DNA of 64,000 nt from Blautia sp. Marseille-P3087 (GCF_900120195.1 NZ_LT635539.1:564830-628829), one strand, 5' to 3'; positions 25,436 through 35,101 are shown, numbered from the stretch's first letter. Numbers and translations: made by a program. Notes: generated from the sequence alone by a model not told the origin.

Positions 25436-27316
25436 TTACGATGATTTTACTTTATTCCAGAGATCACCGTATACCTGATCTGCCTCGGTACCAAGATACT
25501 GGAATGTTTCCAGATTATCATACCTGGACAGATCCGGGAAGGCGATTTCGCTGTTACGGATAGATTCATCCTCAATCAGCTCTCTTGCGGCCTCATTCGG
25601 TGTAGAATAAGTGATATATTCAAAGTTTTTGAGTGCAATGTCCGGTCTGCAGAGGAAATTGATGAATTTTTCCGCATTTTCCTTATGCTCTGCATTCTTC
25701 GGGATTACCCAGGAATCGATCCAGATATTGGAACCTTCCTTCGGAATCACATATTCAAGATTTGGATTCTCTTTCTGTGTATAAATTGCTTCACCGGAAT
25801 AAATAACACCCAGAGCCGCCTCGTTTCCAATCATCTTGTCACGCACCTGATCAATAACATACGCCTGCACCAGCGGTTTCTGCTCGATTAGCAGATTTTT
25901 CGCCTCATTCAGCTCATCAAGATCCGTAGAATTCAGTGAATAACCAAGATATTTCAGCGTCGCGCCAAACGCATCACGCACAGAATCCTGCATCAGGATA
26001 TTATCTTTGTATTTCGGATTCCAGAGGATAGACCAGCTGTCGACTGGTTCATCAACCATTGTCTTATTGTACAGAATACCAACGGTTCCCCAGCAGTATG
26101 GCACGGAATATTTATTTTCCGGATCAAACTGTCTGGACTGTTCAAGGTACTGCTTGCCGATATTTTTCAGATTCGGAATGTTATCAAAGTTAATCTCGGA
26201 AAGCAGATCATTCTCTATCATTCGCTGGATCATATAATCGCTCGGGCAGACCACATCATATGCGATTGCGCCGGAGCTTACCTTCGGATAAAGGATCTCG
26301 TTTGTCTCAAATTCCTCATAAACTACATGGATGCCGGTTTCTTCTTCAAACATCGTCAGGACATCCGGATCGATATACTCACCCCAGTTATAAACGATCA
26401 GTTCCTCGCCACCCATGACGCCGCCTTCTTTTGCATAGTAGAAACCGCCGCCGATAAATACGATACAGATTACTACCGGGATCACACGCTGAATAAGTAC
26501 TTTTTTGATTTTGGATGGTCTGCGCACTTTCTTTCGAACCGGAACTTCCTCTTCTTCCTTCGGAGAATAGTTTACCAGAAGCAGAAGGACAAGAACTGTC
26601 ACGAACATAATCGTAGACAGTGCATAGATTTCCGGCTTGATGCCTTTTCGTACCTCAGTATAAATTTTGGTAGAAAGTGTATCAATACCCGGACCCTTCG
26701 TAAAATGTGTGATAACAAAATCATCCAGTGACATGGTAAATGCCATCATAAATCCGGAAAAAACGCCTGGTACAATATCAGGAAAAACGACCTTAAAAAA
26801 CGCTTTCAACGGAGAAGCACCGAGATCCAGTGCCGCTTCATAAGTATAGCGATTTGTCTGCTTCAGCTTCGGAGCCACACTTAAAATCACGTACGGAATA
26901 TTAAATGTGATATGTGCAATCAGAATTGTTCCGAATCCAAGTGTCATACGAAACGCGATAAAAAGAAGCATCAGGGAAACCCCCATAACGATCTCTGCAT
27001 TCATCATCGGAATATTGGTAAGTCCCATATACATAGTCTTCCATTTCTGCTTCATACCCTGAATCGCAATCGCCGCAGCCGTTCCGATAAGTGTTGCAAC
27101 TGCTGCCGAAATAAATGCAATGATCAGCGTCGTATAGAATGCACTCATGATCTGTTCATTCTGGAACAATTCCTTATACCATTTCAGGGTAAAGCCGCCC
27201 CACTTAGCCCTCGTCTTTGACTGGTTAAAAGAAAGTACGACAAGCGTAACGATCGGTGCATATAACAAAATAAAAATCAGGGTCAGATATATCTTCTGTA
27301 AATATTTTCTGATCAA
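25436..27316 (-). CDS. Spermidine/putrescine ABC permease fused to substrate-binding protein (PotC-PotD)
   Basis: One unbroken frame of 626 codons carries both parts. Residues 1-250 are a PotC-type permease with six hydrophobic segments and the EAA loop EAALDLGASPLKAFFKVVFP at 160-179. A charged linker (KEEEEVPVRKKVRRPSKIKK) and an extra membrane segment (about 276-296) follow, and residues 305-626 are a PotD-type binding protein starting ELIVYNWGEYIDPDVL. The seventh segment would place the binding domain outside and tether it to the permease, replacing the lipid anchor of a free PotD. The ATG overlaps the potB stop by four bases. Polyamine specificity is by family. Confidence 0.92.
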   Translation of the reverse strand: MIRKYLQKIYLTLIFILLYAPIVTLVVLSFNQSKTRAKWGGFTLKWYKELFQNEQIMSAFYTTLIIAFISAAVATLIGTAAAIAIQGMKQKWKTMYMGLTNIPMMNAEIVMGVSLMLLFIAFRMTLGFGTILIAHITFNIPYVILSVAPKLKQTNRYTYEAALDLGASPLKAFFKVVFPDIVPGVFSGFMMAFTMSLDDFVITHFTKGPGIDTLSTKIYTEVRKGIKPEIYALSTIMFVTVLVLLLLVNYSPKEEEEVPVRKKVRRPSKIKKVLIQRVIPVVICIVFIGGGFYYAKEGGVMGGEELIVYNWGEYIDPDVLTMFEEETGIHVVYEEFETNEILYPKVSSGAIAYDVVCPSDYMIQRMIENDLLSEINFDNIPNLKNIGKQYLEQSRQFDPENKYSVPYCWGTVGILYNKTMVDEPVDSWSILWNPKYKDNILMQDSVRDAFGATLKYLGYSLNSTDLDELNEAKNLLIEQKPLVQAYVIDQVRDKMIGNEAALGVIYSGEAIYTQKENPNLEYVIPKEGSNIWIDSWVIPKNAEHKENAEKFINFLCRPDIALKNFEYITYSTPNEAARELIEDESIRNSEIAFPDLSRYDNLETFQYLGTEADQVYGDLWNKVKSS

Positions 27317-28128
27317 AATGCTGACCCTCCTTCTTCTTTATCGTATTTTGCAACAAGTGCCATACTTGCAATGATAAATACCATCAGTACAAGAGACAGT
27401 CCGCTTCCTACATGCCAGTTACTGTTCTGCTTGAAGGACTGCTCGATCACGTTTCCGATCAGCAGAATCTTGCCGCCCCCCAGAAGGTCGGAAATAACAA
27501 ATGTTGTCAGCGCCGGTACAAATACCATCGTAATACCGCTGATCACACCCGGAATACTCAATGGAAAAATAACCTTGCAAAATGTCTGTACTGAGTTTGC
27601 TCCCAGATCACGCGCTGCATTGATCACGTTTCGGTCAATCTTGATAAGAACATTGTAGATCGGAAGCACCATAAATGGCAGGAAGTTATAAACCATACCG
27701 AGAATAATGGCATACGGTGTATTGATGATCTCAAGTGCCGGCAAATGCAAAAATCCAAGTACACTGTTGATGACACCGTTTTTTTCAAGCAGTGTCTGCC
27801 ATGCCAGTGTACGGAGAAGAAAGTTCATCCACATCGGTAAAATAAAAATCAGAACGATAAAACTTGTCTGATTGACCTGCTTCTGGCTCAGGATCATTGC
27901 AAGTGGATACGCAAGAACCAGACAGATCAGTGTACTCAAAAATGACAGAAGCAGGGACATTCCCAGAGCCTTCAGATTTTCCGGTGTCGTAATCTGGGCA
28001 AGATTCGAAAAGGTAAATGTCCCCTCATCACTCGTAAACGCATAATACACGATCACCAGCAATGGAATCACGACAAAGGATACTGACCAGAACAGATAAG
28101 GTCCGGCAAGCATACGCTTATTCTTCAA
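27313..28128 (-). CDS. potB: Spermidine/putrescine ABC transporter permease PotB, first locus
   Basis: A 271-residue membrane protein with six hydrophobic segments and the EAA-type loop [22 protein letters not shown] near 188-209, forming the second half of the channel with the PotC part of the fusion. It overlaps potA upstream by 11 bases and potCD downstream by four, so the three are translationally coupled. Sequence and order match PotB of polyamine importers. Confidence 0.9.
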   Translation of the reverse strand: MKNKRMLAGPYLFWSVSFVVIPLLVIVYYAFTSDEGTFTFSNLAQITTPENLKALGMSLLLSFLSTLICLVLAYPLAMILSQKQVNQTSFIVLIFILPMWMNFLLRTLAWQTLLEKNGVINSVLGFLHLPALEIINTPYAIILGMVYNFLPFMVLPIYNVLIKIDRNVINAARDLGANSVQTFCKVIFPLSIPGVISGITMVFVPALTTFVISDLLGGGKILLIGNVIEQSFKQNSNWHVGSGLSLVLMVFIIASMALVAKYDKEEGGSAF

Positions 28129-29191
28129 TATTTACCGCCTCCTCATCTTCGGATTCCGGTTTTTTCATAATCTGTATGTCAAACGGGTCTACATGGATAC
28201 TGACTTCCGTTCCTACCGGAAACATATCTGTGCTGTGTACCAGCCACTCGTAATTATTCGCCATGACCTCCATCTCATAATGGACACCCTTGAAGATCAT
28301 ATGTGTGACAACACCATCAATACTTCCCTGTCCCGGTTTCAAAAGATCAATATCTTCCGGACGGATGACTACATCGACCGGTTTGTTCTGACCGAATCCT
28401 TCATCCACGCACGGAAAATTAACGCCAAGTATCTTGACCAGACGATCTTGCACCATAGTCGCGGAGATGATATTACTTTCTCCGATGAAATCTGCAACAA
28501 AAGCGTTTTCCGGTTCATTATAGATTTTTTCCGGGGTACCGATTTGCTGGATGTATCCCTGGTTCATGACCACAATCGTATCAGACATAGTAAGCGCCTC
28601 TTCCTGATCATGTGTAACGTACAGAAATGTGATTCCAAGCTCATTTTTAAGCCTGATCAGCTCATACTGCATATCCTGCCGAAGTTTCAGATCAAGTGCT
28701 CCAAGCGGCTCATCAAGAAGCAGCACTTTCGGCTCATTTACAATAGCTCTTGCAATCGCAATACGCTGCTGCTGGCCTCCGCTCAAAGAATCCGGCATAC
28801 GATTTTCGAATCCGTCCAGATTGACAAGCTTCAGCGCATATTTGATCTTGTCATAAATATACTGCTTGCTTTTATTTTTTATCTTTAATCCAAAGGCAAT
28901 ATTATCTGCAATATTCATATGAGTGAATAATGCATATTTCTGAAATACGGTATTAAGCTGACGTTTATTAGGCGGAAGATTCGTAATGTCCTGTCCATCA
29001 AAGATCACACGTCCCTTATCAGGTGTCTCAAATCCGCCTAAAATACGAAGTGTAGTTGTTTTTCCGCATCCACTCGGCCCAAGAAGCGTCAGGAATTCGT
29101 TTTCTCTGATGTACAGATTCAACTCATCCAGGACGGTCTGCATTCCATAAGATTTAGAAATGTCGATCAAGTCGATCAGCTTATTGCTCAT
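28118..29191 (-). CDS. potA: Spermidine/putrescine ABC transporter ATP-binding protein PotA, first locus
   Basis: The 357-residue ATPase has Walker [10 protein letters not shown] at 38-46, the signature [14 protein letters not shown] near 135, Walker [14 protein letters not shown] near 158, and a C-terminal TOBE-like regulatory domain (from about 240). The ATG at 29189-29191 follows GGGAGG; the frame extends 30 codons further upstream without family similarity or a binding site. It is the first gene of potA-potB-potCD, and polyamine uptake is the likely role. Confidence 0.92.
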   Translation of the reverse strand: MSNKLIDLIDISKSYGMQTVLDELNLYIRENEFLTLLGPSGCGKTTTLRILGGFETPDKGRVIFDGQDITNLPPNKRQLNTVFQKYALFTHMNIADNIAFGLKIKNKSKQYIYDKIKYALKLVNLDGFENRMPDSLSGGQQQRIAIARAIVNEPKVLLLDEPLGALDLKLRQDMQYELIRLKNELGITFLYVTHDQEEALTMSDTIVVMNQGYIQQIGTPEKIYNEPENAFVADFIGESNIISATMVQDRLVKILGVNFPCVDEGFGQNKPVDVVIRPEDIDLLKPGQGSIDGVVTHMIFKGVHYEMEVMANNYEWLVHSTDMFPVGTEVSIHVDPFDIQIMKKPESEDEEAVNIEE

Positions 29192-29310
29192 TGGCTGTTC
29201 CTCCCTAAAAATCCCCTCTTTTGTAAAAAAACATATGAATAGTAGCTTTACTTTTGTATCACAAAAATCTCCTGATTTCAATATGTTTTATGATATTTAA
29301 CATAAATTTA

Positions 29311-30051
29311 TCATGGATGGAGCCAGCTACTGTGTATTTTTGCCAGAAGTCTTGCATTATGATATGCCATTTTTAATGTCAGGCATGTCCTTCCAAGATA
29401 TTTTCTACCGTCTTCTGTCTTTACACAGGCAAGTGCAAGATCGGCGTTTGCAGGATTCTGCAGACACACCGGTACCAGAAACTGAATGCTGTGATTATAA
29501 TATTGCGGAACAGCCGTACGATAATCTGCTTCCAGCATATGTTTCGTCTGGCGAAGTGCTCCATCAAAAATCTGTACCTTCATCCCACTGTTGCGGATAC
29601 ATTCCGGAAGCCGCATATTGTTTTCTGCCTCTTCAAAGATATGCTCGTACTGCGGAAGAATATCCAATGTTGTATCAAAGACAAGTTCCGCGGGATCTTT
29701 GACATATTCCGCCCGCTTCGGAAGACTGACAATTCCTGATTTCAGTAAATAATACTCCGTATAAAATCCCTCCAGATACCATCTCTGCCTGTCCGGGACG
29801 AGATTCGGGATAAAATATGCATATACCGGCTGATAATATCGGTTAAATAATCCGGTATTAAAAATCGCATATTCAGCTGTTTCCAGTATTTTTCCTTCTT
29901 CATAAACTCTCTGAAAAGTGTGTTCCAGATATCCTTTCAGTATGCCATTATCATCTGCACCGTCAAAACTCCATTTCTCCGGAACGACCCGGGAAAGATT
30001 TTGTATCTGCCGGTTATAATTTCCGCAGTACGTATAATCAAACAAATTCAA
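29311..30051 (-). CDS. DUF3825-like protein of unknown function
   Basis: About 246 residues. Conserved-looking features are LNLFDYTYCGNYNRQIQNLS at the start, ILKGYLEHTFQRV near 38-50 and AIFNTGLFNR near 62-71, which resemble DUF3825. The C-terminal part has a KMAYHNARLLAKIHSSWL segment. No signal peptide or membrane segment is present. GGAGGT lies seven bases before the TTG at 30049-30051, which I prefer; an ATG at 30070-30072 lacks such a site. It stands alone between the first pot operon and the homocysteine methyltransferase. The function is unknown; a stress or RNA-linked role would be guesswork. Confidence 0.6.
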   Translation of the reverse strand: MNLFDYTYCGNYNRQIQNLSRVVPEKWSFDGADDNGILKGYLEHTFQRVYEEGKILETAEYAIFNTGLFNRYYQPVYAYFIPNLVPDRQRWYLEGFYTEYYLLKSGIVSLPKRAEYVKDPAELVFDTTLDILPQYEHIFEEAENNMRLPECIRNSGMKVQIFDGALRQTKHMLEADYRTAVPQYYNHSIQFLVPVCLQNPANADLALACVKTEDGRKYLGRTCLTLKMAYHNARLLAKIHSSWLHP

Positions 30052-30218
30052 TTCATCTACCTCCTGCACCATAAAATTAACTACTTATATAAATATTGTA
30101 TTTGGGAAATCATCCGACAGAACCGCCGGTATAGAATATACATTAAAAATAGCACAGATCCACCCAAAGTGCAATTTCGAGTTTTGGCGAATCCTGTCTT
30201 CCATTGCAGATGGCGACA

Positions 30219-30227
30219 TGTTATAAT
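30219..30227 (+). promoter_or_regulatory. Extended -10 promoter of the homocysteine methyltransferase gene
   Basis: TGTTATAAT is an extended -10 box with a perfect TATAAT at 30222-30227; the -35 region (TTCCAT at about 30199-30204) is poor. Transcription would start near 30234, leaving about 87 bases of leader before the ATG at 30321. Confidence 0.65.
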
Positions 30228-30233
30228 AAAGAA

Positions 30234-30320
30234 CTGAAATAAGCACTTTCCGACAGGAATGCGGAGCTTACAGGCAAGTTGCTTATGTATTTTATTTTTC
30301 ATCAAGGAGGCAACTATCTA
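30234..30320 (+). promoter_or_regulatory. Structured 5' leader with competing pairings at the ribosome-binding site
   Basis: TAAGCA (30240-30245) pairs with TGCTTA (30280-30285), enclosing a TTCC-GACA-GGAA hairpin (30248-30259) and a CTT/AAG pairing. The segment AGTTGC (30277-30282), which overlaps the closing stem, can instead pair with GCAACT (30310-30315), next to the AAGGAGG ribosome-binding site (30304-30310). The two states exclude each other, as in a translational riboswitch or thermosensor. It matches no riboswitch class whose core I can recall, including SAM-I, SAM-III, THF and cobalamin. Confidence 0.4.
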
Positions 30321-31190
30321 ATGACAAAAGAAGAATTTCGAAAGCTGACTGAACAAACGCTTATTCTGGACGGGGCAACCGGATCCAATCTGATGGCGAG
30401 CGGTATGCCTCGAGGTATCTGCACAGAGACATGGGTCATTGATCATAAAGATATCATTCAGAATCTGCAGCGTGCTTATATAAAGGCTGGCAGTCAGGTG
30501 ATTTATGCTCCGACATTTGGCGGAAATCGTCTTAACCTCGAAAAACATGGTCTCGCTGACCGTATTGAAGAAATCAACCGTACACTTGTAGGTTATTCTA
30601 AGGAACTTGCCGGAAACGGTGTCTATGTAGCCGGTGATATTACAACCTCCGGTTCCTTTATCACAGCAGATGGTGATTATACCTACGCAGAGGCTTTTGA
30701 TATGTATCAGGAGCAGATTCGTATTCTGGCTGATTCCGGCATCGACCTGATTGCAGCAGAAACCATGATTAACATCGAAGAAACTCTTGCAGCCGTGGAC
30801 GCTGCTGCTTCTGTCTGCGATCTTCCGATCATGTGCACCATGACTGTTGAAGCTGACGGAAGTATCTTCAGTGGCGGAAATGCAATTGAAGCAGCCATTT
30901 CTCTGGAAGCCGCCGGTGCAGATGCAGTCGGTATTAACTGCTCTGTCGGACCAGATCAGCTTGTATCTGTCGTTCGAAACATCCAGGAGAATGTATCAAT
31001 TCCGGTTATTGCCAAACCAAACGCAGGTATGCCGGTCATCGACGACAGCGGCAATGCAGTCTACAGCATGCATGCTGAGGACTTCGCCTGCCACATGAAG
31101 GTTCTGGTTGAAAACGGAGCTTCCGTAGTCGGTGGATGCTGCGGCACCACTCCTGCATTCATCAAGGCTCTGCACGATGCGATAAGATAA
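30321..31190 (+). CDS. Homocysteine S-methyltransferase family protein
   Basis: Zinc-dependent methyltransferase domain like the N-terminal module of MetH and like betaine-homocysteine methyltransferase; it would move a methyl group to homocysteine or another thiol, giving methionine. The 289 residues form one TIM barrel with the three zinc Cys at about 207 (NCSVGP), 273 and 274 (GGCCGTTP). There is no folate, cobalamin or activation domain, so the methyl donor must be S-methylmethionine, a betaine-like compound or a partner corrinoid protein. AAGGAGG is ten bases before the ATG. It is a single-gene unit with a terminator and the structured leader described at 30234-30320. Confidence 0.88.
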   Translation: MTKEEFRKLTEQTLILDGATGSNLMASGMPRGICTETWVIDHKDIIQNLQRAYIKAGSQVIYAPTFGGNRLNLEKHGLADRIEEINRTLVGYSKELAGNGVYVAGDITTSGSFITADGDYTYAEAFDMYQEQIRILADSGIDLIAAETMINIEETLAAVDAAASVCDLPIMCTMTVEADGSIFSGGNAIEAAISLEAAGADAVGINCSVGPDQLVSVVRNIQENVSIPVIAKPNAGMPVIDDSGNAVYSMHAEDFACHMKVLVENGASVVGGCCGTTPAFIKALHDAIR

Positions 31191-31203
31191 GCCTCACATT
31201 TAA

Positions 31204-31257
31204 AGGGCATTGCTTCATGGTTGTACGATCACCCGTGAAACAATGCCCTGGTTTTTT
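31204..31257 (+). terminator. Terminator after the homocysteine methyltransferase gene
   Basis: AGGGCATTG (31204-31212) and CAATGCCCT (31241-31249) form the outer stem, TTCATGG with CCGTGAA extends it inside, and GGTTTTTT follows. It may also stop transcripts arriving from the DUF362 gene on the other strand. Confidence 0.85.
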
Positions 31258-31260
31258 ATA

Positions 31261-32400
31261 TTATTTTACTTTTATTGCCTTCTCCGGGCACATTTCCTGG
31301 CAGCAGAAACACCGGATACATTTCCTGTAATCGTAAACTGGTGGATTTTCTCTGCCCTTTCGGAAATCCACAGCCTTATCCGGTACAGGACAGCTCTTTA
31401 CGCAAATTCCGCAACGAATGCATCGCTCCGGCTCAATGTACGGTTTCTTCTGGAAAATATTCAGCGCTTTTGCAAGCCGCTCCCACATACCCGAACACGC
31501 CACACGCCGATCTACATCAAAATACGGATTTCCATACTGGGCAACAGCATCTTCCATACTGATCATTCCGGCAGGAGTCATGATCTCTATCTCTTCTTTT
31601 TTCCAGGTACCAAGTCCCATCTTTTCGCCATGATAATTGGTCGGTACCATTTCCGGCTTAAGATGTATCAGGTTACAAAACACACTGTCCAGTGCTACAG
31701 GGTCCTGCGACATCAACATCACATTCATTGGTGCCGGATCTCCGGAACCTGGTCCGTTCCCTTCCATCGCAACAATGCCATCCATAATATAAAGCCTTGG
31801 CTTTACATACTGATTCAGATCGACAAGCATTCTCGCAAAACTATCTGCACTCGGATAAAGGGTATGTCCTTTCGCCTTATGGAATCCATAGATAAAGCCA
31901 TAACTGTTTTTTACTGCGCCGGTAATTCTCTCCAACGCATGCGTCTTCATCTTGCAAAGAGAAATCACACAGTCTTTTTCCAGAAGTTCTTTCGGCAGGA
32001 TAAATTCTTTTGCCTGAATCCCCTCCGGATATTCTACACGTATTCCCTTCGAATAATCAATTGCCGTAATCCCATACTTTTCCAGATACCTGTCGATTCC
32101 GGTACCATGAATCACTCTGGTTGTCGTACCATTACCACAGGAATCAGCAAGTGAAAGATCCTGATATCCCTTTTCTCTCATCAATCTGGCAAACATACCG
32201 ACTACAGACGGATGCGTGATGACTGCTTTGTCAACTTCTGCTTTTTTGAGCAGATTGGGTTTCAGCAGAATAGACTCTTCTTTCTTTACAATCTTCTCGA
32301 TTCCGCCCAGAAGCTCCAGGCCGATTTCAAGATTCTCATAAACAATTTCTTCCCTGTATGAACTACAGGGAAGAAGAATTACTTTACTTTTTTTATTCAT
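31261..32400 (-). CDS. DUF362 domain protein with two 4Fe-4S ferredoxin motifs
   Basis: The 379-residue protein has an N-terminal DUF362 domain (about 1-300, with LKPNLLKKAEVDKAVITHP near 45-63) and a C-terminal bacterial ferredoxin domain with CIRCGICVKSCPV and CIRCFCCQEMCPEKA, eight Cys for two [4Fe-4S] clusters. It is probably an electron carrier or an unknown oxidoreductase; DUF362 itself has no settled function. The ATG at 32398-32400 overlaps the end of ptsI by eight bases, following GAGG, so the two are coupled. It ends the long minus-strand operon that begins with the M20 amidohydrolase. Confidence 0.85.
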   Translation of the reverse strand: MNKKSKVILLPCSSYREEIVYENLEIGLELLGGIEKIVKKEESILLKPNLLKKAEVDKAVITHPSVVGMFARLMREKGYQDLSLADSCGNGTTTRVIHGTGIDRYLEKYGITAIDYSKGIRVEYPEGIQAKEFILPKELLEKDCVISLCKMKTHALERITGAVKNSYGFIYGFHKAKGHTLYPSADSFARMLVDLNQYVKPRLYIMDGIVAMEGNGPGSGDPAPMNVMLMSQDPVALDSVFCNLIHLKPEMVPTNYHGEKMGLGTWKKEEIEIMTPAGMISMEDAVAQYGNPYFDVDRRVACSGMWERLAKALNIFQKKPYIEPERCIRCGICVKSCPVPDKAVDFRKGRENPPVYDYRKCIRCFCCQEMCPEKAIKVK

Positions 32401-34048
32401 TATTATCCTCATTTACTTCCGGTGCAGATACTCCACTAAGATCTGTTTCCCGAATTGCTTTACGGACAGGAAGTACGCACGCCGGTACAACTGAAAGAAA
32501 ATCAACTCCCATTTCAAGGAATTTACCGGTAAGAGCTGTATCCGCAGCAAGCTCCCCACAAATTCCAACGCGCTTTCCTTCTTTATGTGCCGATTCCACC
32601 ACCATTCGCACCATACGAAGGACGGCCGGATGATGGTCATTGTACTTGTCCTTCAAAAGCGGATTCTGACGGTCCATCGCCAGCGTATACTGTGTAAGAT
32701 CATTCGTTCCGATGCTCAGAAAATCTACTCTGATTGCAAGTTCACGGCTGATCATAACTGCTGCCGGTGTCTCGATCATGATTCCTGTCATGATATCCTT
32801 AAATGGAATATCTTTCTCGCGCAGGCCTTCCTTCACTTCCCCGATAATCATCTCAATCTCATCCATTTCTTCTTCGGAATCGATCATTGGAAACATCATC
32901 GCGAGATTGCCGTAAGCACTGGCACGATAGATTGCGCGAAGCTGTGCCTTAAACATTCTTCTTCGATCCAGACAGAGACGGATTCCGCGGTTACCCATGA
33001 TCGGATTGGTCTCCTGCGGAATGTCCAGATAAGGTGCCTGCTTATCTGCGCCAAGATCTGCAGTACGAATCACAGCCAGCCGTTCTCCCATCGTCTCAGC
33101 CACTTTTTTATACGCACGGAACAACTCGTTTTCTCTCGGATAATTCTCACGACCGAGGTACTGGAATTCACTTCGAAGAAGTCCGATACCCTTCGCACCG
33201 TAATAAAGCACGCTGCTCAGGTCACTCATGTTGCCGATATTTGCATAAAGTCCGATCTTTCTTCCATCTTTTGTCTCATCCTTCTGGGCTTTTAATTCAA
33301 GAAGAGCCTCTCGCTCCCTGTGGTCTGCCTCGAGGCGAATTTCATATTCCCGTCGGATCTCCGCATCCGGATTCAGATAAAATGTGCCGGTATATCCGTC
33401 TACAATTGCAGTCATTCCATCCCACTCATCATCAGCGGCAATGTCAACCAGCGTCGGGATTTCCATTGTCTTCGCCATGATCGATGCATGCGAAACGGTA
33501 GAACCATGGTGCATGACCACTGCGAGAAGTTTATCTTTATCCATTTCCATGATTTCCGTCGGAGACAGCGCCTCCGCCACAAGGATCACCGGCTCATCCC
33601 CGAGGTTGATGCGGATTGCCGCACCACCAAGGATCTGAATCAGGCGATTGGAAATCTCCTGCATATCGTTGATTCGTCTGCGAATGACCGGTTCTTCCAG
33701 ATTACGGAATGTCTCAACAAGCTCATCTCTATTGATCATAACTGCATAAGCAGCATTCACCTTTTCATGGGCAATGCTGCTTTCGATTGCATTCTGATAA
33801 CTTTCTGATTCCAGAAGTTTGATCTGTCTTAAGAAAACATGTGCCTCCTGCTCATTGAGGAGCCGGCTGGCTTCATACAGTTCGTGTAATTTATGAACTG
33901 CCTGAAGCCTTGCTTCCTGAAAATCGCTGATTTCTTTTTTAATGTTGCTGACCAGACACTGACGTATCTGGTACTCCCCTCTGCTGTAATACAGTACTTT
34001 GCCGATGGCTATTCCTGAAAAGGTAGCAATACCTTTATAGATTTCCAT
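32393..34048 (-). CDS. ptsI: Phosphoenolpyruvate-protein phosphotransferase (PTS enzyme I)
   Basis: First component of sugar phosphotransfer: takes phosphate from PEP to a His and passes it to HPr. The 551-residue protein has an HPr-binding helical part (about 30-140), the phospho-His domain with STVSHASIMA (His about 187), and the PEP-binding barrel with SIGTNDLTQYTLAMDR and the Cys in GICGELAAD. All catalytic parts look intact. No ptsH is nearby; instead the gene lies 21 bases after potD in the second polyamine locus. It could be the general enzyme I or a dedicated paralogue, which this window cannot decide. Confidence 0.9.
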   Translation of the reverse strand: MEIYKGIATFSGIAIGKVLYYSRGEYQIRQCLVSNIKKEISDFQEARLQAVHKLHELYEASRLLNEQEAHVFLRQIKLLESESYQNAIESSIAHEKVNAAYAVMINRDELVETFRNLEEPVIRRRINDMQEISNRLIQILGGAAIRINLGDEPVILVAEALSPTEIMEMDKDKLLAVVMHHGSTVSHASIMAKTMEIPTLVDIAADDEWDGMTAIVDGYTGTFYLNPDAEIRREYEIRLEADHREREALLELKAQKDETKDGRKIGLYANIGNMSDLSSVLYYGAKGIGLLRSEFQYLGRENYPRENELFRAYKKVAETMGERLAVIRTADLGADKQAPYLDIPQETNPIMGNRGIRLCLDRRRMFKAQLRAIYRASAYGNLAMMFPMIDSEEEMDEIEMIIGEVKEGLREKDIPFKDIMTGIMIETPAAVMISRELAIRVDFLSIGTNDLTQYTLAMDRQNPLLKDKYNDHHPAVLRMVRMVVESAHKEGKRVGICGELAADTALTGKFLEMGVDFLSVVPACVLPVRKAIRETDLSGVSAPEVNEDNNE

Positions 34049-34069
34049 CCTGCTTCCCCCTTGTTCTTA

Positions 34070-35101
34070 TCAGTCGCAGGCTGCCTTAAATTCTGTCCAG
34101 TTCTTATTGTAAGCTTCTTCTGCTTCTGCGCTGATATTTTCTACTGCGGAACCTTCTGTTACAGAATCCGGTACAACGAGATTCTGGTTTTCCAGAAGTG
34201 AATCTGCTGCTTTATTTGTACAGTAGTATCCAATGTAATCAAAGCATTTTGCTGCATTTTCCGGCTGAAGGATGTAATCCATAAACTGATATGCTTCATC
34301 CTTATCCGGTGCTTCACTCGGAATGAACATACCCATTACACCAAATCCAAGACCCTCTTCCGGATATACGACCTTAAGGTCCGGGTTTTCCTGAAGGGCT
34401 GCAGTTACCTGTGATGTATAAAGGAATGCCACACTTGCTTCTCCATTAAGGAGAGAATCCTGTGTATTGTCATCCTGGATCAGACGAACATTCGGAGCAA
34501 GCTCGAGAAGTTTTTTGCCTGTTTTTGCAATATCATCCAGGTTCTGATCGTTGAAATCCTGACCAAGCGCCAAATTTGTAATACCATTGATAACACGATA
34601 GTTTGCTGTCAGTGCAATGCTGTCCTCAAGAGATTCATCCCAGAGATCTCCATAACCTTTGATGTCAATGTCTACCATATCCGGATCATAAACGATCAGC
34701 GGAATTCCTGCGCCGTACGGAGCGGTATATTCATCATTCGGATCATAGAACTGGCCCTGATACAATGGATTGATGTTGTCCCATCCGGATAATTTGGAAG
34801 TATCAAGTTTTTCTACAAGTCCTTCCTGGATTGCTGTTTCGATAATATAGTCATCTGCAACAACGACGTCATAATCTCCGCCTTTTGCCATGGAAAGCTT
34901 CTCCAGCATGTTTTCATCTGTATCAAAGTTGGAATATACCACTTTTATTCCAGTTTCTTCTTCGAAGCCATCCAGTACTTCCTGCGGAAACATGTTTTCC
35001 CATGTGTAAAGTACCAGTTCCTTGGAATCTGCGCTTACAGATACGCTGAATGCAGGAACTACCATTGCTGCACATAATGCACATACTAACAATTTTTTCA
35101 T
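34070..35101 (-). CDS. potD: Spermidine/putrescine-binding protein PotD, second locus
   Basis: Extracellular solute-binding protein with a Sec signal peptide (about 1-24, ending SVSVSA). The mature part starts DSKELVLYTWENMFP and has the PotD-like FEEETGIKVVYSNFDTDENML segment and YDVVVADDYII near 80. Length 343 is normal. I see no lipobox before the likely cleavage site, which is odd for a Gram-positive binding protein, so retention at the surface needs another explanation. It follows potC by 102 bases and has its own possible promoter there. Confidence 0.9.
   Translation of the reverse strand: MKKLLVCALCAAMVVPAFSVSVSADSKELVLYTWENMFPQEVLDGFEEETGIKVVYSNFDTDENMLEKLSMAKGGDYDVVVADDYIIETAIQEGLVEKLDTSKLSGWDNINPLYQGQFYDPNDEYTAPYGAGIPLIVYDPDMVDIDIKGYGDLWDESLEDSIALTANYRVINGITNLALGQDFNDQNLDDIAKTGKKLLELAPNVRLIQDDNTQDSLLNGEASVAFLYTSQVTAALQENPDLKVVYPEEGLGFGVMGMFIPSEAPDKDEAYQFMDYILQPENAAKCFDYIGYYCTNKAADSLLENQNLVVPDSVTEGSAVENISAEAEEAYNKNWTEFKAACD

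Noticed and set aside
30234-30320. SAM-I, SAM-III, THF or cobalamin riboswitch before the homocysteine methyltransferase
   Set aside because: None of the conserved core sequences of these classes is present and the leader is too short for SAM-I or cobalamin; only an unclassified structured leader is claimed.
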